This document shows positions 1 to 5,974 of a DNA stretch of 10,763 bases, one piece after another. The number at the start of each line of letters is the position of its first letter. Positions within the stretch are counted from its first letter, which is position 1. The stretch is from NCBI GenBank assembly GCA_035714625.1, contig DASTLT010000010.1:1-10763 (forward strand), written 5' to 3'. The DNA is from GCA-003244245 sp035714625. Lineage in GTDB: Bacteria; Actinomycetota; Actinomycetes; Mycobacteriales; Pseudonocardiaceae. Below the pieces are notes generated by a model. The model was given only the letters and a program-made list of their open reading frames with translations, was not told where the DNA came from and made no database searches. The translations under genes were made by a program, and so were the position numbers.

Positions 1-639
1 CACCCCGATCCCGGACAAGTACTCGTGATAGATCCGGTGGACGACTGGTGCGGTCTCTGGGTCCGGCTCAAGCCGGTGCAGCCGTTTTCCGTCGGCTGCT
101 TTCGCCGGGTTGGGATGCGGACCCGCGTCTGCCAAGCGGTAGCCGTACGGGGGACGTCCGCCGAGGTAGCGGCCTTCGACCTGGGCTTGAGCGGTCATGG
201 CCGACCGGACGCGGATCTTGATCCGGTTGCGTTCCCCCTTGCTCATCCCGCCGAAGACCGACATCACCAGCTCATGGGCCTCGGACTCCGGGTCGATCGC
301 TCCTCCGACCTCCGGAACCCACAGCTGTACGCCGTAGTGCACGAAGACTGGAAAGGTGAGTCCGTACTGGTTGCCGTAGAACGCCCGCTGCGGCTCCCCG
401 ATCACCACAGCGTCGAAACCGCGATCGCGGTTTTTGAGCGCAGTCAGCAGTGCGGCGGCCTGCGGCCGTCGTTTCCACGGGATTGATCGGGACTGCCCGA
501 TATCGAAGAACTCCGCCACGACCGTGCCGTGTCGTTCGATCAACGCTCGCGCCCGGGCCAGCTGCCAGTTCCGGGACGCCTCGGGGTCCTGCTGATCCTC
601 TGTGGATACCCGCCCGTAGAACGCGAACCGCACCATCAC
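1..639 (-). CDS. Large serine recombinase (site-specific integrase), 3' end cut by window edge
   Basis: A serine-family site-specific recombinase that would integrate or excise the element by cutting attP/attB and forming a phosphoserine link to DNA. 213 codons are visible. Near the N-terminus is the catalytic stretch FYGRVSTEDQQDP with the nucleophile at Ser12 (counting GTG at 639 as 1). The resolvase-fold arginine segment GEPQRAF lies at about 81-87, the GGMSKGERNRIK helix region at about 130-141, and the start of the Recombinase domain (GGRPPYGYRL) at about 160-169. The zinc ribbon and coiled coil of large serine integrases would lie beyond the edge. The GTG at 639 is preferred because GAGGGA sits about 6 bases upstream and it overlaps the preceding stop as GTGA; ATG at 636 is the alternative. 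It is the last visible gene of the leftward cluster. The family call is secure; integrase for this particular element is inference from context. Confidence 0.95.
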   Translation of the reverse strand, partial: MMVRFAFYGRVSTEDQQDPEASRNWQLARARALIERHGTVVAEFFDIGQSRSIPWKRRPQAAALLTALKNRDRGFDAVVIGEPQRAFYGNQYGLTFPVFVHYGVQLWVPEVGGAIDPESEAHELVMSVFGGMSKGERNRIKIRVRSAMTAQAQVEGRYLGGRPPYGYRLADAGPHPNPAKAADGKRLHRLEPDPETAPVVHRIYHEYLSGIGV

Positions 640-854
640 GCTGCTTCCCTCTTGTTGTCGTGATCTTCCGTGCGTGCCGCGGCTGATCCGTCTGCCGGTC
701 GAGCCTTATACTCATTGCGGTGGTGCACGTTCTGCAGGAGCCGTAGCAGCGCACCGGCGGCCTGTGAGGTGAGCACCGGTGGCTCGTCAGGTAGCACCAC
801 GCTGATCAGCTGCTCGTCAGCTCCCTGATGCCTTCGTCGTCGAGTGGCCATCAT
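636..854 (-). CDS. Small orphan protein (72 aa) overlapping the recombinase start
   Basis: Family not recognised. The protein begins MMATRRRRHQ, a basic patch that could contact DNA. It continues with a hydrophobic/acidic stretch (LISVVLPDEPPVLTS, 16-30), a predicted amphipathic helix (QAAGALLRLLQNVHHRNEYK, 31-50) and a charged, disordered-looking tail. ATG at 854 is chosen because GAGG stands 9-6 bases before it; the ATG at 851 is also possible. Its TGA overlaps the GTG/ATG starts of the serine recombinase, so the two are very probably translated together. Serine integrases often have a small recombination directionality factor encoded nearby, and this protein or the 67-aa one upstream would fit that position, but no sequence signature supports it. 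Confidence 0.7.
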   Translation of the reverse strand: MMATRRRRHQGADEQLISVVLPDEPPVLTSQAAGALLRLLQNVHHRNEYKARPADGSAAARTEDHDNKREAA

Positions 855-915
855 GACCACCCTCGCTGGCGAGTAAGTCGGCAGTGGTTGCGACGGGTGG
901 CTTCGAGCAACTCGG

Positions 916-1119
916 TCACGCGGCGAGGTCCTGCCCATGCCCGGATCGCTTCTGGGCTACCCATGCCACCACCTCTCGCAGCACGCGTGCCTGTTCCAGC
1001 GCCAGGTGTGTGGCGGTGGCGCCGTCGGCGGTCTGGATCTCGAAGTTGACTTGGAGACCATCGTCGGTTACGAGCGTGTCCATCAGCCGGTACCGCGAGA
1101 GGGCGTCATCGGTGGTCAT
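916..1119 (-). CDS. Small orphan protein (67 aa)
   Basis: Family not recognised. The protein begins MTTDDALSRYRLMDTLVTDDG. It has a beta-like central part (LQVNFEIQTADGATATHLAL, 22-41) followed by a helix (EQARVLREVVAWVAQKRSG, 42-60), so it looks like a compact alpha/beta protein with no membrane segment or cysteines. An AGGAGG lies 11 bases before the ATG at 1119, which decides this start over a longer in-frame extension. It ends 61 bases before the 72-aa gene, in the same direction, and the two probably share a transcript with the recombinase. The composition matches its neighbours and the frame is intact. It could be an accessory or directionality protein of the integrase, but that is positional inference only. 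Confidence 0.68.
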   Translation of the reverse strand: MTTDDALSRYRLMDTLVTDDGLQVNFEIQTADGATATHLALEQARVLREVVAWVAQKRSGHGQDLAA

Positions 1120-1428
1120 CGCTTCGTAGCCCTCCTGGTCTCTGCTTCGCATCGGGCGCACCACCGGAGCGGGCTCACCCATATCTGCACCAAAGCAGCT
1201 GGTCGGTCCTGTGCCCGCGGCTGCGGGCCTGGGAGCATAGCGTCGGTCGGGGGAAAACGGAGGCCCCGAATGAGTGGGCCGGACCAAGCGCCGCAGTCGC
1301 AGCAGGTGTGCCCGCTGCCTGTGGCTGGTCGCGGAGGTGGGCGGCTGATGAGCGGGCCAGCCAGTCCATCGAGGTGTCCGGTAGTTCCGAGCCCGCTGCA
1401 TCGCCAGGACAGCTGCTGCGGGGTGCGG
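1120..1428. other. 309-base non-coding gap between methyltransferase and small genes
   Basis: No convincing gene. Open frames cross it on the minus strand, but their starts lack ribosome sites and their products look like random Arg/Pro/Ala-rich frames. Near its middle is a 6-bp GC hairpin (1213-1228), and on the minus strand a TATGCT hexamer (1239-1234) without a usable -35 partner. The gap may hold a promoter for the small-gene/recombinase group, which would separate recombinase expression from the methyltransferases. That is inference. Confidence 0.4.
1213..1228. repeat. Perfect 6-bp inverted repeat (GC-rich hairpin)
   Basis: GCCCGC at 1213-1218 and GCGGGC at 1223-1228 flank the loop GGCT. 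It lies in the gap upstream of the 67-aa gene (minus strand), about 94 bases before that start. No T-run follows on either strand, so it is not a canonical intrinsic terminator. In such GC-rich DNA a 6-bp GC stem can be chance. Confidence 0.4.
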
Positions 1429-2664
1429 TCATGCCGTCCTGGGTGGGGGTTCGGGGAGGCGGTCGAGGCGGCGCAGGCCGATGTCGTGGAATTGGGGGTT
1501 GAGGTCGATGCCCACGTAGGTGCGGCCGAGGTGGTGGGCGGCCAGCCCGGTGGTGGCGGCGCCGCTGAAGGGGTCGAGCACGGTCCCGTTTTCGGGGCAG
1601 CCTGCGGCGATGCAGCGCAGCGGGATGTCGATCGGGTAGGCGGCGAAATGCGCCTCGCGCAGTGGGCGGGTGCAGATCGACCATACGTCGCCGGGGTTCT
1701 TGCCGTGCGGATGGCTGGTGCTGTGCTGCTGTCCGGTCGGTTGCATCGCCGTGCCGGGTGGGTGACGGGTGAATGGTGCCGTGGTCGTGTACTTGCCGGA
1801 GGTGGTGTTGCCGCGGCGGCCAGCGGTGGCGTCGATACCGGCATGCCGCCCCTGGTGAGACGTACCGATGACGATGTTTTCGTCGGTTGCTGGCGGGCGG
1901 GTGAGTGGTTCGCGGATCGCATCGAGGTCGAAGTGGTAATGTTGCTGTTTGGTGAGCAAGTACAGCATTTCGTAGTGGTTCGCCAAGCGATCACGCACGG
2001 ATTCTGGCATGGCGTTGGGCTTATGCCAGATGATGGCATTGCGCAGAACCCATCCGTCTTGTTGGAGGGCGAACGCCACGCGCCAGGGCATGCCGATCAG
2101 GTTCTTGCGGGGAATCGTTCGGGTTCGGTGCACTCCGGCGTGGCGCACGGAGTCCCGCACCACAGCCGCCGCGGACGTGCCGGATAGCGTGCTGGTGCGC
2201 ATTGCGTCGCCGGTGCGCCCGGGTGGCTCAGCGGAGTACGAGTCGCCGAGATTCAGCCACACGGTGGCGGTGTCGACTAGGACGCGGCGCAGCTCGGCGA
2301 ACACGGCGCGGAGCCGGTCGACGTATTCCTGCGGGGTGGGTTCCAGGCCGTGTTGGCGGTCCTGGCGCAGCGCTCCGCAGCGGTGGCACTGCTGGGGGGC
2401 TCCGCCGCGGTGTGCGGCGGAGGCCGGGTAGCCGAGAGGGGGGTGTTTGGTCTGGGCGAGGTTGCCGCCGCGGCCGGCTGCGGTGCGGTGCGGGCAGTGC
2501 GGGTCACCGCCGACCCAGCGTCCGGTGCCGTAGTCGCGCAGACCCCAGTATGGGGGCGAGGTCACCACGCAGTGCACCGAACTGGTGGGCAGCTCGGCCA
2601 GCACGTCAAGCGCGTCACCGGTGTAGAGGGTGATCTGGTCATCGCGGTAGTACGGGGTGATCAT
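1429..2664 (-). CDS. Beta-class DNA N4-cytosine/N6-adenine methyltransferase
   Basis: A SAM-dependent methyltransferase that would methylate an exocyclic amino group (adenine N6 or cytosine N4) in a specific DNA sequence. The 411 residues carry the catalytic motif IV TSPPY at 35-39 near the N-terminus and the SAM-binding motif I LDPFSGAATTG at 363-373 near the C-terminus, followed by YVGIDLNP. This order defines the beta class. The usual HFAxYPxxIP segment precedes motif I (AHFAAYPIDIP, 338-348). An insert holding CPH (57-59) and CHRC (93-96) may bind zinc. The ATG at 2664 shares its A with the TGA of the gene upstream (TGATG), indicating translational coupling. No restriction endonuclease is visible, so it is probably a solitary methylase that marks or protects the element. 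The target sequence cannot be read from the protein. Confidence 0.93.
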   Translation of the reverse strand: MITPYYRDDQITLYTGDALDVLAELPTSSVHCVVTSPPYWGLRDYGTGRWVGGDPHCPHRTAAGRGGNLAQTKHPPLGYPASAAHRGGAPQQCHRCGALRQDRQHGLEPTPQEYVDRLRAVFAELRRVLVDTATVWLNLGDSYSAEPPGRTGDAMRTSTLSGTSAAAVVRDSVRHAGVHRTRTIPRKNLIGMPWRVAFALQQDGWVLRNAIIWHKPNAMPESVRDRLANHYEMLYLLTKQQHYHFDLDAIREPLTRPPATDENIVIGTSHQGRHAGIDATAGRRGNTTSGKYTTTAPFTRHPPGTAMQPTGQQHSTSHPHGKNPGDVWSICTRPLREAHFAAYPIDIPLRCIAAGCPENGTVLDPFSGAATTGLAAHHLGRTYVGIDLNPQFHDIGLRRLDRLPEPPPRTA

Positions 2665-3617
2665 CAGGCGGCCCTGCTGCACCAGGTTGCGGGGTCGCCA
2701 GGAGGCAGCTGGTGCTCGTGGCCCGGGTCGCCCGCGGGGTCGGCGGGCTGGGCATCGCCGGCAGCCCAGTCCTCGGGGACGGTGAAGATAAGTACATCGT
2801 GGTGGGCGAGCAGCCCGATCGGATGGCCGAGGTTGTGCTGGTGACGGGCCGCGCACCGGCGCTGGGCCAGCGTGGCCCGGGTGATGATCCGGTCCTGGCT
2901 TAGCCGGGCGAGCAGCGCCACGCACCGCTGGACCGGGATGAGCCCAAGATCCGTGGCGGTGGCCGTGACGCGGCCGGGTAGGTCACGCAGCAGGCCGTGG
3001 TGGCGGTGGGGGCGGAGGGTGATGATGACGTGGCTGCCGGGCTGCAGCAGTGGCCGGGCGCGGCGCAGGGCCTGGTGTAGACGCCCCAGCGAGCCCGGTT
3101 CGGGGGCCGGGTGCTGGGGGTGGCGGGCGGCGCGGGGGCGGGTGGGGTGGGGGTGCCGCAGCGTGGTCAGGACCAGGTCGACCCGCCCGGCTAGGCCGGC
3201 GAGATGGACCGGGCTCAGGTGGCCGGGGCGCCCGTCGAGCACGGTGGCGTGCGGCCACGCTCCGGCCTGCTGGGCGGCGGTGACATTGGCCCGGGCCAGC
3301 ATCTTCCGGCGCCGGTCGGGGGTGATTCCGACGGCGTGGCGGCCGGTGTGGAGGGCTTCGACCAGGACCGTGCCCGCCCCGCAGTCCGGGTCGAGGACCA
3401 GGGCACCCGCCCGGGTGTAGGCGGTGATCGCGTGGGCGGCGATCGCGGGGGGTATGCGCCCGTGGTCGGCTGCGGTCGCGGGGAGGTACCCGCGGTGGGC
3501 AAGCTGGCTGGCGGCGTCCTGCTGGCCGGTGACCCAGACCGAGGCTGACGGTGCAGGGGCGGGGTGCTGTCCCGCTGGCGGGGGCAGCGGGATCGGCTCG
3601 GTCGTCTCCTCACACAT
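2664..3617 (-). CDS. Methyltransferase-fold protein with SAM motif but lacking the catalytic SPPY motif
   Basis: 317 residues related to N4/N6 DNA methylases. Motif I is present (LVLDPDCGAGTVLVEA, about 73-88), after the HAITAYTRAG helix typical of this family and followed by HAVGI. At the place of motif IV, where DLxLTSPPY is expected, the sequence is DLVLTTLRHP (147-156), so the Pro-Pro-aromatic active site is gone. The C-terminal half still has the family's GSHVIITLRP strand-turn (194-203) and a final VLIFTVPEDW. The frame is intact and codon use is normal, so it is not an obvious pseudogene. ATG at 3617 is chosen for GGGGGA 8 bases upstream; it overlaps the previous gene by 8 bases. It may still bind SAM. 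Inferred role: a non-catalytic partner or DNA-recognition subunit of the methyltransferase downstream. Confidence 0.72.
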   Translation of the reverse strand: MCEETTEPIPLPPPAGQHPAPAPSASVWVTGQQDAASQLAHRGYLPATAADHGRIPPAIAAHAITAYTRAGALVLDPDCGAGTVLVEALHTGRHAVGITPDRRRKMLARANVTAAQQAGAWPHATVLDGRPGHLSPVHLAGLAGRVDLVLTTLRHPHPTRPRAARHPQHPAPEPGSLGRLHQALRRARPLLQPGSHVIITLRPHRHHGLLRDLPGRVTATATDLGLIPVQRCVALLARLSQDRIITRATLAQRRCAARHQHNLGHPIGLLAHHDVLIFTVPEDWAAGDAQPADPAGDPGHEHQLPPGDPATWCSRAA

Positions 3618-4482
3618 CGTCCATTCCCCCGTCGGTCCGGAGCGCAGGGGCTTGGGCGGTGAACAGCAGCAGGTCGGAGTGCACGCGTCGGTGGCGAACC
3701 GGCACCGGGTAGCCGGAGTGCTCATCACAGGCCCTTACTTCCCGCAGTGGGGAGCAGCCGGTCGCAGCACTCTGGTCGCGGGTGACGTCGAGCGGGGCTT
3801 CGAGCAGGATGATGTGATCGAACCAACCCACCTGGTGAGCACGCAGTGTCGTCACTAGCCGGCTGGTCGGATCGTTCAATTCCGGACCCTCGCTGTCACT
3901 GTGGGTGATGACCGCGAGGGTGCCGCGAGGGGTCAGCAGGTCGGCCCAGGCGAAGTCACGGACCCAGTCGAGGACGGCGGGGCGGGCGGCAGTGATGATC
4001 GCATCGACGCGATCAGGCGGCGGGGTGGGCCGGGCTGAGCGGTCAGGACACGAGACCGACGGGTGTGGTCTGGGGGAGAACGGACTGAGTCGGGGTCCGG
4101 ATCCGGACTGCGGCGGCGAGCTGGTGAGGCCGGGGTGCTCAGTGGGAGGGGCGGCGGTCCCGGTGTGGACGGTGCGGCCGAGCTGGACCAGGGAGAGGAC
4201 GGCCTCGTGCAGTCCGAGGAACGGGTCGGTGCGGACCAGGTGGGTGCTCGCGGGGTCGGCTTGGCGATGCCCGGTCGTGCTGGGTGGGGTGAGTAGCAGG
4301 ACCTGGTGCCCGGGCTGGGTGTACCCGGTGACGATCTTGGTGATGGCGGTCAGCAGCCACTCGGCCAGCAACCCGGTTCCCTCCCGCAGATCGTTTCCGT
4401 AGCAGGGCCAGACCGTCGCCGGGTAGGCACCGGGGGTGGGCCACCGGCGGCGACGGCGACCGCGATGCGGTGTTGGGGTCAT
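3610..4482 (-). CDS. Degenerate methyltransferase-like protein, first gene of the leftward cluster
   Basis: 290 residues, with no family I can name with certainty. After a basic start (RGRRRRRW) it keeps the outline of an N4/N6 methylase: the helix AITKIVTGYTQPGHQVLLL (46-64) matches the AI..YT.PG..VL region of the next gene. Where motif I should be it reads LLTPPSTTGHRQ (63-74), with no DPxCGxGT. Where motif IV should be it reads DAIITAARPAV (160-170), with no SPPY. The later strand GTLAVITHSDSEG (187-199) and VHSDLLLFTAQ (267-277) resemble the back half of the fold. Between lies a Pro/Ser-rich linker (about 112-157). An AGGAGG 5 bases before ATG 4482 decides the start over an upstream in-frame ATG at 4590. 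It heads the cluster, so its promoter should lie in 4483-4960. Methyltransferase ancestry is inferred from pattern and neighbourhood. Confidence 0.62.
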   Translation of the reverse strand: MTPTPHRGRRRRRWPTPGAYPATVWPCYGNDLREGTGLLAEWLLTAITKIVTGYTQPGHQVLLLTPPSTTGHRQADPASTHLVRTDPFLGLHEAVLSLVQLGRTVHTGTAAPPTEHPGLTSSPPQSGSGPRLSPFSPRPHPSVSCPDRSARPTPPPDRVDAIITAARPAVLDWVRDFAWADLLTPRGTLAVITHSDSEGPELNDPTSRLVTTLRAHQVGWFDHIILLEAPLDVTRDQSAATGCSPLREVRACDEHSGYPVPVRHRRVHSDLLLFTAQAPALRTDGGMDDV

Positions 4483-4710
4483 CCCGGCCTCCTGGGCGTC
4501 AGGACCAGCTGGGTGGTTGTGCTCGGACACTGCAGAAGGCCGGCCCTGCGGCCCGTTTTCCGCACCAGCCCGACCAGCTTTCCTGTTCACTGGACACCAT
4601 CAGTGGAGTGCTGCGACAAGGTGCCAGATCAGCCGGACGGGCCGGTTGAGGGATTTTCAAGATCTTTCCGCTGGTGTCGATGTGGTCTTTTCAAACCTTG
4701 CCCCAGGCGC

Positions 4711-4735
4711 GGCTGACCTCTGTGAAGAGGTTGCC
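4711..4735. repeat. Imperfect hairpin with perfect 6-bp apical stem and GTGA loop
   Basis: ACCTCT (4716-4721) and AGAGGT (4726-4731) form a perfect stem around GTGA, which is a GNRA-type tetraloop. GGC (4711-4713) and GCC (4733-4735) extend it across a small TG/T bulge. A further pair, CCTTG (4696-4700) and CAAGG (4735-4739), could close an outer stem as an alternative. No T-run follows, so it does not look like an intrinsic terminator. It could be a leader RNA element or part of a transfer origin. Confidence 0.45.
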
Positions 4736-4763
4736 AAGGCGGGCTTAAACGCGCTGTTCAACG

Positions 4764-4776
4764 GCCACTTTAAGTG
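4764..4776. promoter_or_regulatory. Palindrome copy 1, candidate operator
   Basis: GCCACTTTAAGTG contains the palindrome CACTT-T-AAGTG, perfect apart from its central base. The core GCC[A/G]CTTTAAGTG recurs at 4832-4844, with centres 68 bases apart. Such AT-centred palindromes are rare in this GC-rich sequence, and both sit upstream of the secretion operon, which suggests binding sites for a dimeric regulator. No regulator gene of a known palindrome-binding family is visible in the window. Confidence 0.5.
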
Positions 4777-4830
4777 ATCTTTCACCGGGGCGGGGCGAAC
4801 CTTGGTCGATCGTGGTGAGCCGTTGGGCCA

Positions 4831-4847
4831 TGCCGCTTTAAGTGGCA
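4831..4847. promoter_or_regulatory. Palindrome copy 2, candidate operator
   Basis: TGCCGCTTTAAGTGGCA pairs at 7 of 8 positions around a central T; the one mismatch is G/T. It shares the 13-base core GCC[A/G]CTTTAAGTG with the copy at 4764-4776. It lies 114 bases before the start codon at 4961 and just upstream of the AT-rich candidate promoter patch, a position suited to a repressor or activator site. Confidence 0.5.
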
Positions 4848-4852
4848 GGGCA

Positions 4853-4880
4853 CGCGTGACAAGAAGATCGCTATTGTAAT
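4853..4880 (+). promoter_or_regulatory. Weak candidate promoter for the secretion operon
   Basis: TGTAAT at 4875-4880 matches the -10 consensus TATAAT at 5 of 6 positions, in the AT-richest patch of the window, 80 bases before the start codon. The best -35-like hexamer, GTGACA at 4856-4861, is only 13 bases away, which is too close for a standard sigma-70 promoter. If this is the promoter it is -10 driven or uses another sigma factor. The call is low confidence. Confidence 0.25.
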
Positions 4881-4900
4881 TTTCCTGCCCTTTTCTTGTC
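4858..4900. repeat. 8-bp inverted repeat flanking the AT-rich patch
   Basis: GACAAGAA at 4858-4865 and TTCTTGTC at 4893-4900 are perfect reverse complements separated by 27 bases. The interior holds the candidate -10 hexamer. The arms could be paired half-sites for a regulator spanning the promoter, or a stem in the leader RNA. Confidence 0.45.
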
Positions 4901-4960
4901 GCTGAGCTGCGGTCCTGGCAGGCGTCGTTTCGGCTGACGTCTGCAAGGAGAGCGGATTCC

Positions 4961-5974
4961 ATGACCAGAAAGAATCGTGGCCCCGAGGCAGGTCACCGCG
5001 GCAGTGCCGAGTGGCTGCCGCTGGACACCGCCCGGGACAGCTTCACCTGGCTGGTGACCGGACCGGCGCCGGTCTCGATCGATGGCAGGCTGTTCGCGGG
5101 CCTGCCGGATCGGCTGGTCCCGCTGGATGAGCTGCGGGATCTGCTGCTGCGGCGGCGCTGCTCAGCCCGGACCCGCGACGCGCTCTGGGCGCATCTGGTG
5201 CTGCGGTCCCGCACCGAGGGTGCCACCTGGACAGTGGCGTGTGTCGGGATGGCGTTGCCGGCGCTGGCGGCCAGCGCACGGTGGTTCGCCGCCCGGTACC
5301 GCGGTGAGCGCGCTGATGCCCACGCCGCCGTCCTGGCCGGGTTCCTCGACGCCCTGGCGAGCGTGGATCTGCGGGCGCCGGGGGTGCTGGCCCGGCTGAG
5401 GTGGGCGGCCCACCGCGCTGGGCAGGCCGCATTGGAGGAGTCGCTGGACGCCCCGACGCCCACCCTTCCCGGCTTCCGGTCCGCTCCGCCGCACCCGCCG
5501 TGGGGGCATCCGGATTTGGTCTTGGCCCACGCGGTCGCAAACGGCGTCCTGACCACGATCGAGGCCGAGCTGATCGGGGCGACCCGGCTGGAGAAAGTGC
5601 CGCTGGCCGACTGGGCCCGGACCCACGGCGCGGGTCTGAAGACCACCTACAGCGCCCGGCGCCGGGCCGAGCAGCGGCTGGTCGCCTACCTGCACGACCA
5701 GACCCGCGACAGCACCTGCGACGACCCCGTCCAGCCCGCGGTGAGCGCCGCGGCGCTGCGCGCCGCTGCCGCGTCACCCCCGGTTCCCGCCGGGATCTCC
5801 CTGTCGGTGAGCGGTCGCCGTCGCAACGGGCGTCCCGTCCCGGGCCCGAGACCGTCCCGGTTGGTGCGGAAAACCAACCCCGACACCGGCCTCTTGCCGT
5901 GCGGGGGCTGCTCGCCCAGCGCCACGCACCGCAACCCCGCCACACCGTCTTCGGAGGTGTCCCGATGCGCCTGA
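4961..5974 (+). CDS. Sigma-70-like DNA-binding protein at the head of the T4SS operon
   Basis: 337 residues of a type I associate with actinobacterial T4SS loci and usually seen annotated as hypothetical. After FTWLVTGPAPVSIDGR (28-43) and LPDRLVPLDELRDLLLRRR (48-66), a helical part (71-160) has the spacing of sigma region 2: DALWAHLVLRSR, WTVACVGMALPAL, VLAGFLDALASVD, RLRWAAHRAGQAALEE. After a Pro-rich linker (162-182), DLVLAHAVANGVLTTIEAELIGATRLEKVPLADWARTHG then LKTTYSARRRAEQRLVAYL (185-244) resembles a region-4 helix-turn-helix. The last 80 residues are Pro/Arg-rich with CGGC (314-317). AAGGAG 10 bases upstream supports the ATG. It overlaps the pilin gene by 10 bases. Inferred role: transcriptional control of the transfer genes. 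Whether it truly binds RNA polymerase cannot be told from the sequence. Confidence 0.72.
   Translation: MTRKNRGPEAGHRGSAEWLPLDTARDSFTWLVTGPAPVSIDGRLFAGLPDRLVPLDELRDLLLRRRCSARTRDALWAHLVLRSRTEGATWTVACVGMALPALAASARWFAARYRGERADAHAAVLAGFLDALASVDLRAPGVLARLRWAAHRAGQAALEESLDAPTPTLPGFRSAPPHPPWGHPDLVLAHAVANGVLTTIEAELIGATRLEKVPLADWARTHGAGLKTTYSARRRAEQRLVAYLHDQTRDSTCDDPVQPAVSAAALRAAAASPPVPAGISLSVSGRRRNGRPVPGPRPSRLVRKTNPDTGLLPCGGCSPSATHRNPATPSSEVSRCA

Larger units (their letters stand above)
4483..4960. other. 478-base divergent control region between the two gene clusters
   Basis: No credible gene lies here; the open frames crossing it have no ribosome sites. It separates the leftward modification/integration genes from the rightward secretion operon. 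It contains a GTGA-capped hairpin (4711-4735), two related palindromes (centres 4771 and 4839), an inverted repeat (4858-4900) and an unusually AT-rich patch (about 4861-4900). AAGGAG at 4945-4950 serves the gene starting at 4961. It is the only sizeable regulatory region for the T4SS operon in the window, and also a place to look for an origin of transfer, though no relaxase is visible to support that. Confidence 0.6.

Noticed and set aside
1234..1239. TATGCT on the minus strand as a promoter -10 for the small genes
   Set aside because: No plausible -35 at 16-18 bases. A single hexamer match is too weak to report as a promoter.
1175..1366. Minus-strand small frame starting MDWLARSSAAHL in the 309-base gap, and a CCDCG string in another frame
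   Set aside because: No Shine-Dalgarno before the start. The cysteine string is in a frame with no suitable start after the methyltransferase stop. Not enough to call a gene.
937..2187. Long open frame (416 codons) on the plus strand
   Set aside because: It runs antisense through the methyltransferase gene and gap. The product is Gly/Val/Arg-rich without motifs, and the start has no ribosome site. It is a shadow of GC-rich coding DNA.
4654..4694. Repeated TTTTCAA (4654-4660 and 4688-4694) and GATCTTTC (4661-4668 and 4776-4783)
   Set aside because: Short direct repeats with irregular spacing and no match to a known origin or operator pattern. They could be chance in the more AT-rich control region.
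4657..4962. Minus-strand open frame of 101 codons across the divergent control region
   Set aside because: No ribosome site before its start, no recognisable pattern, and it would run through the palindromes and inverted repeat. Treated as chance.
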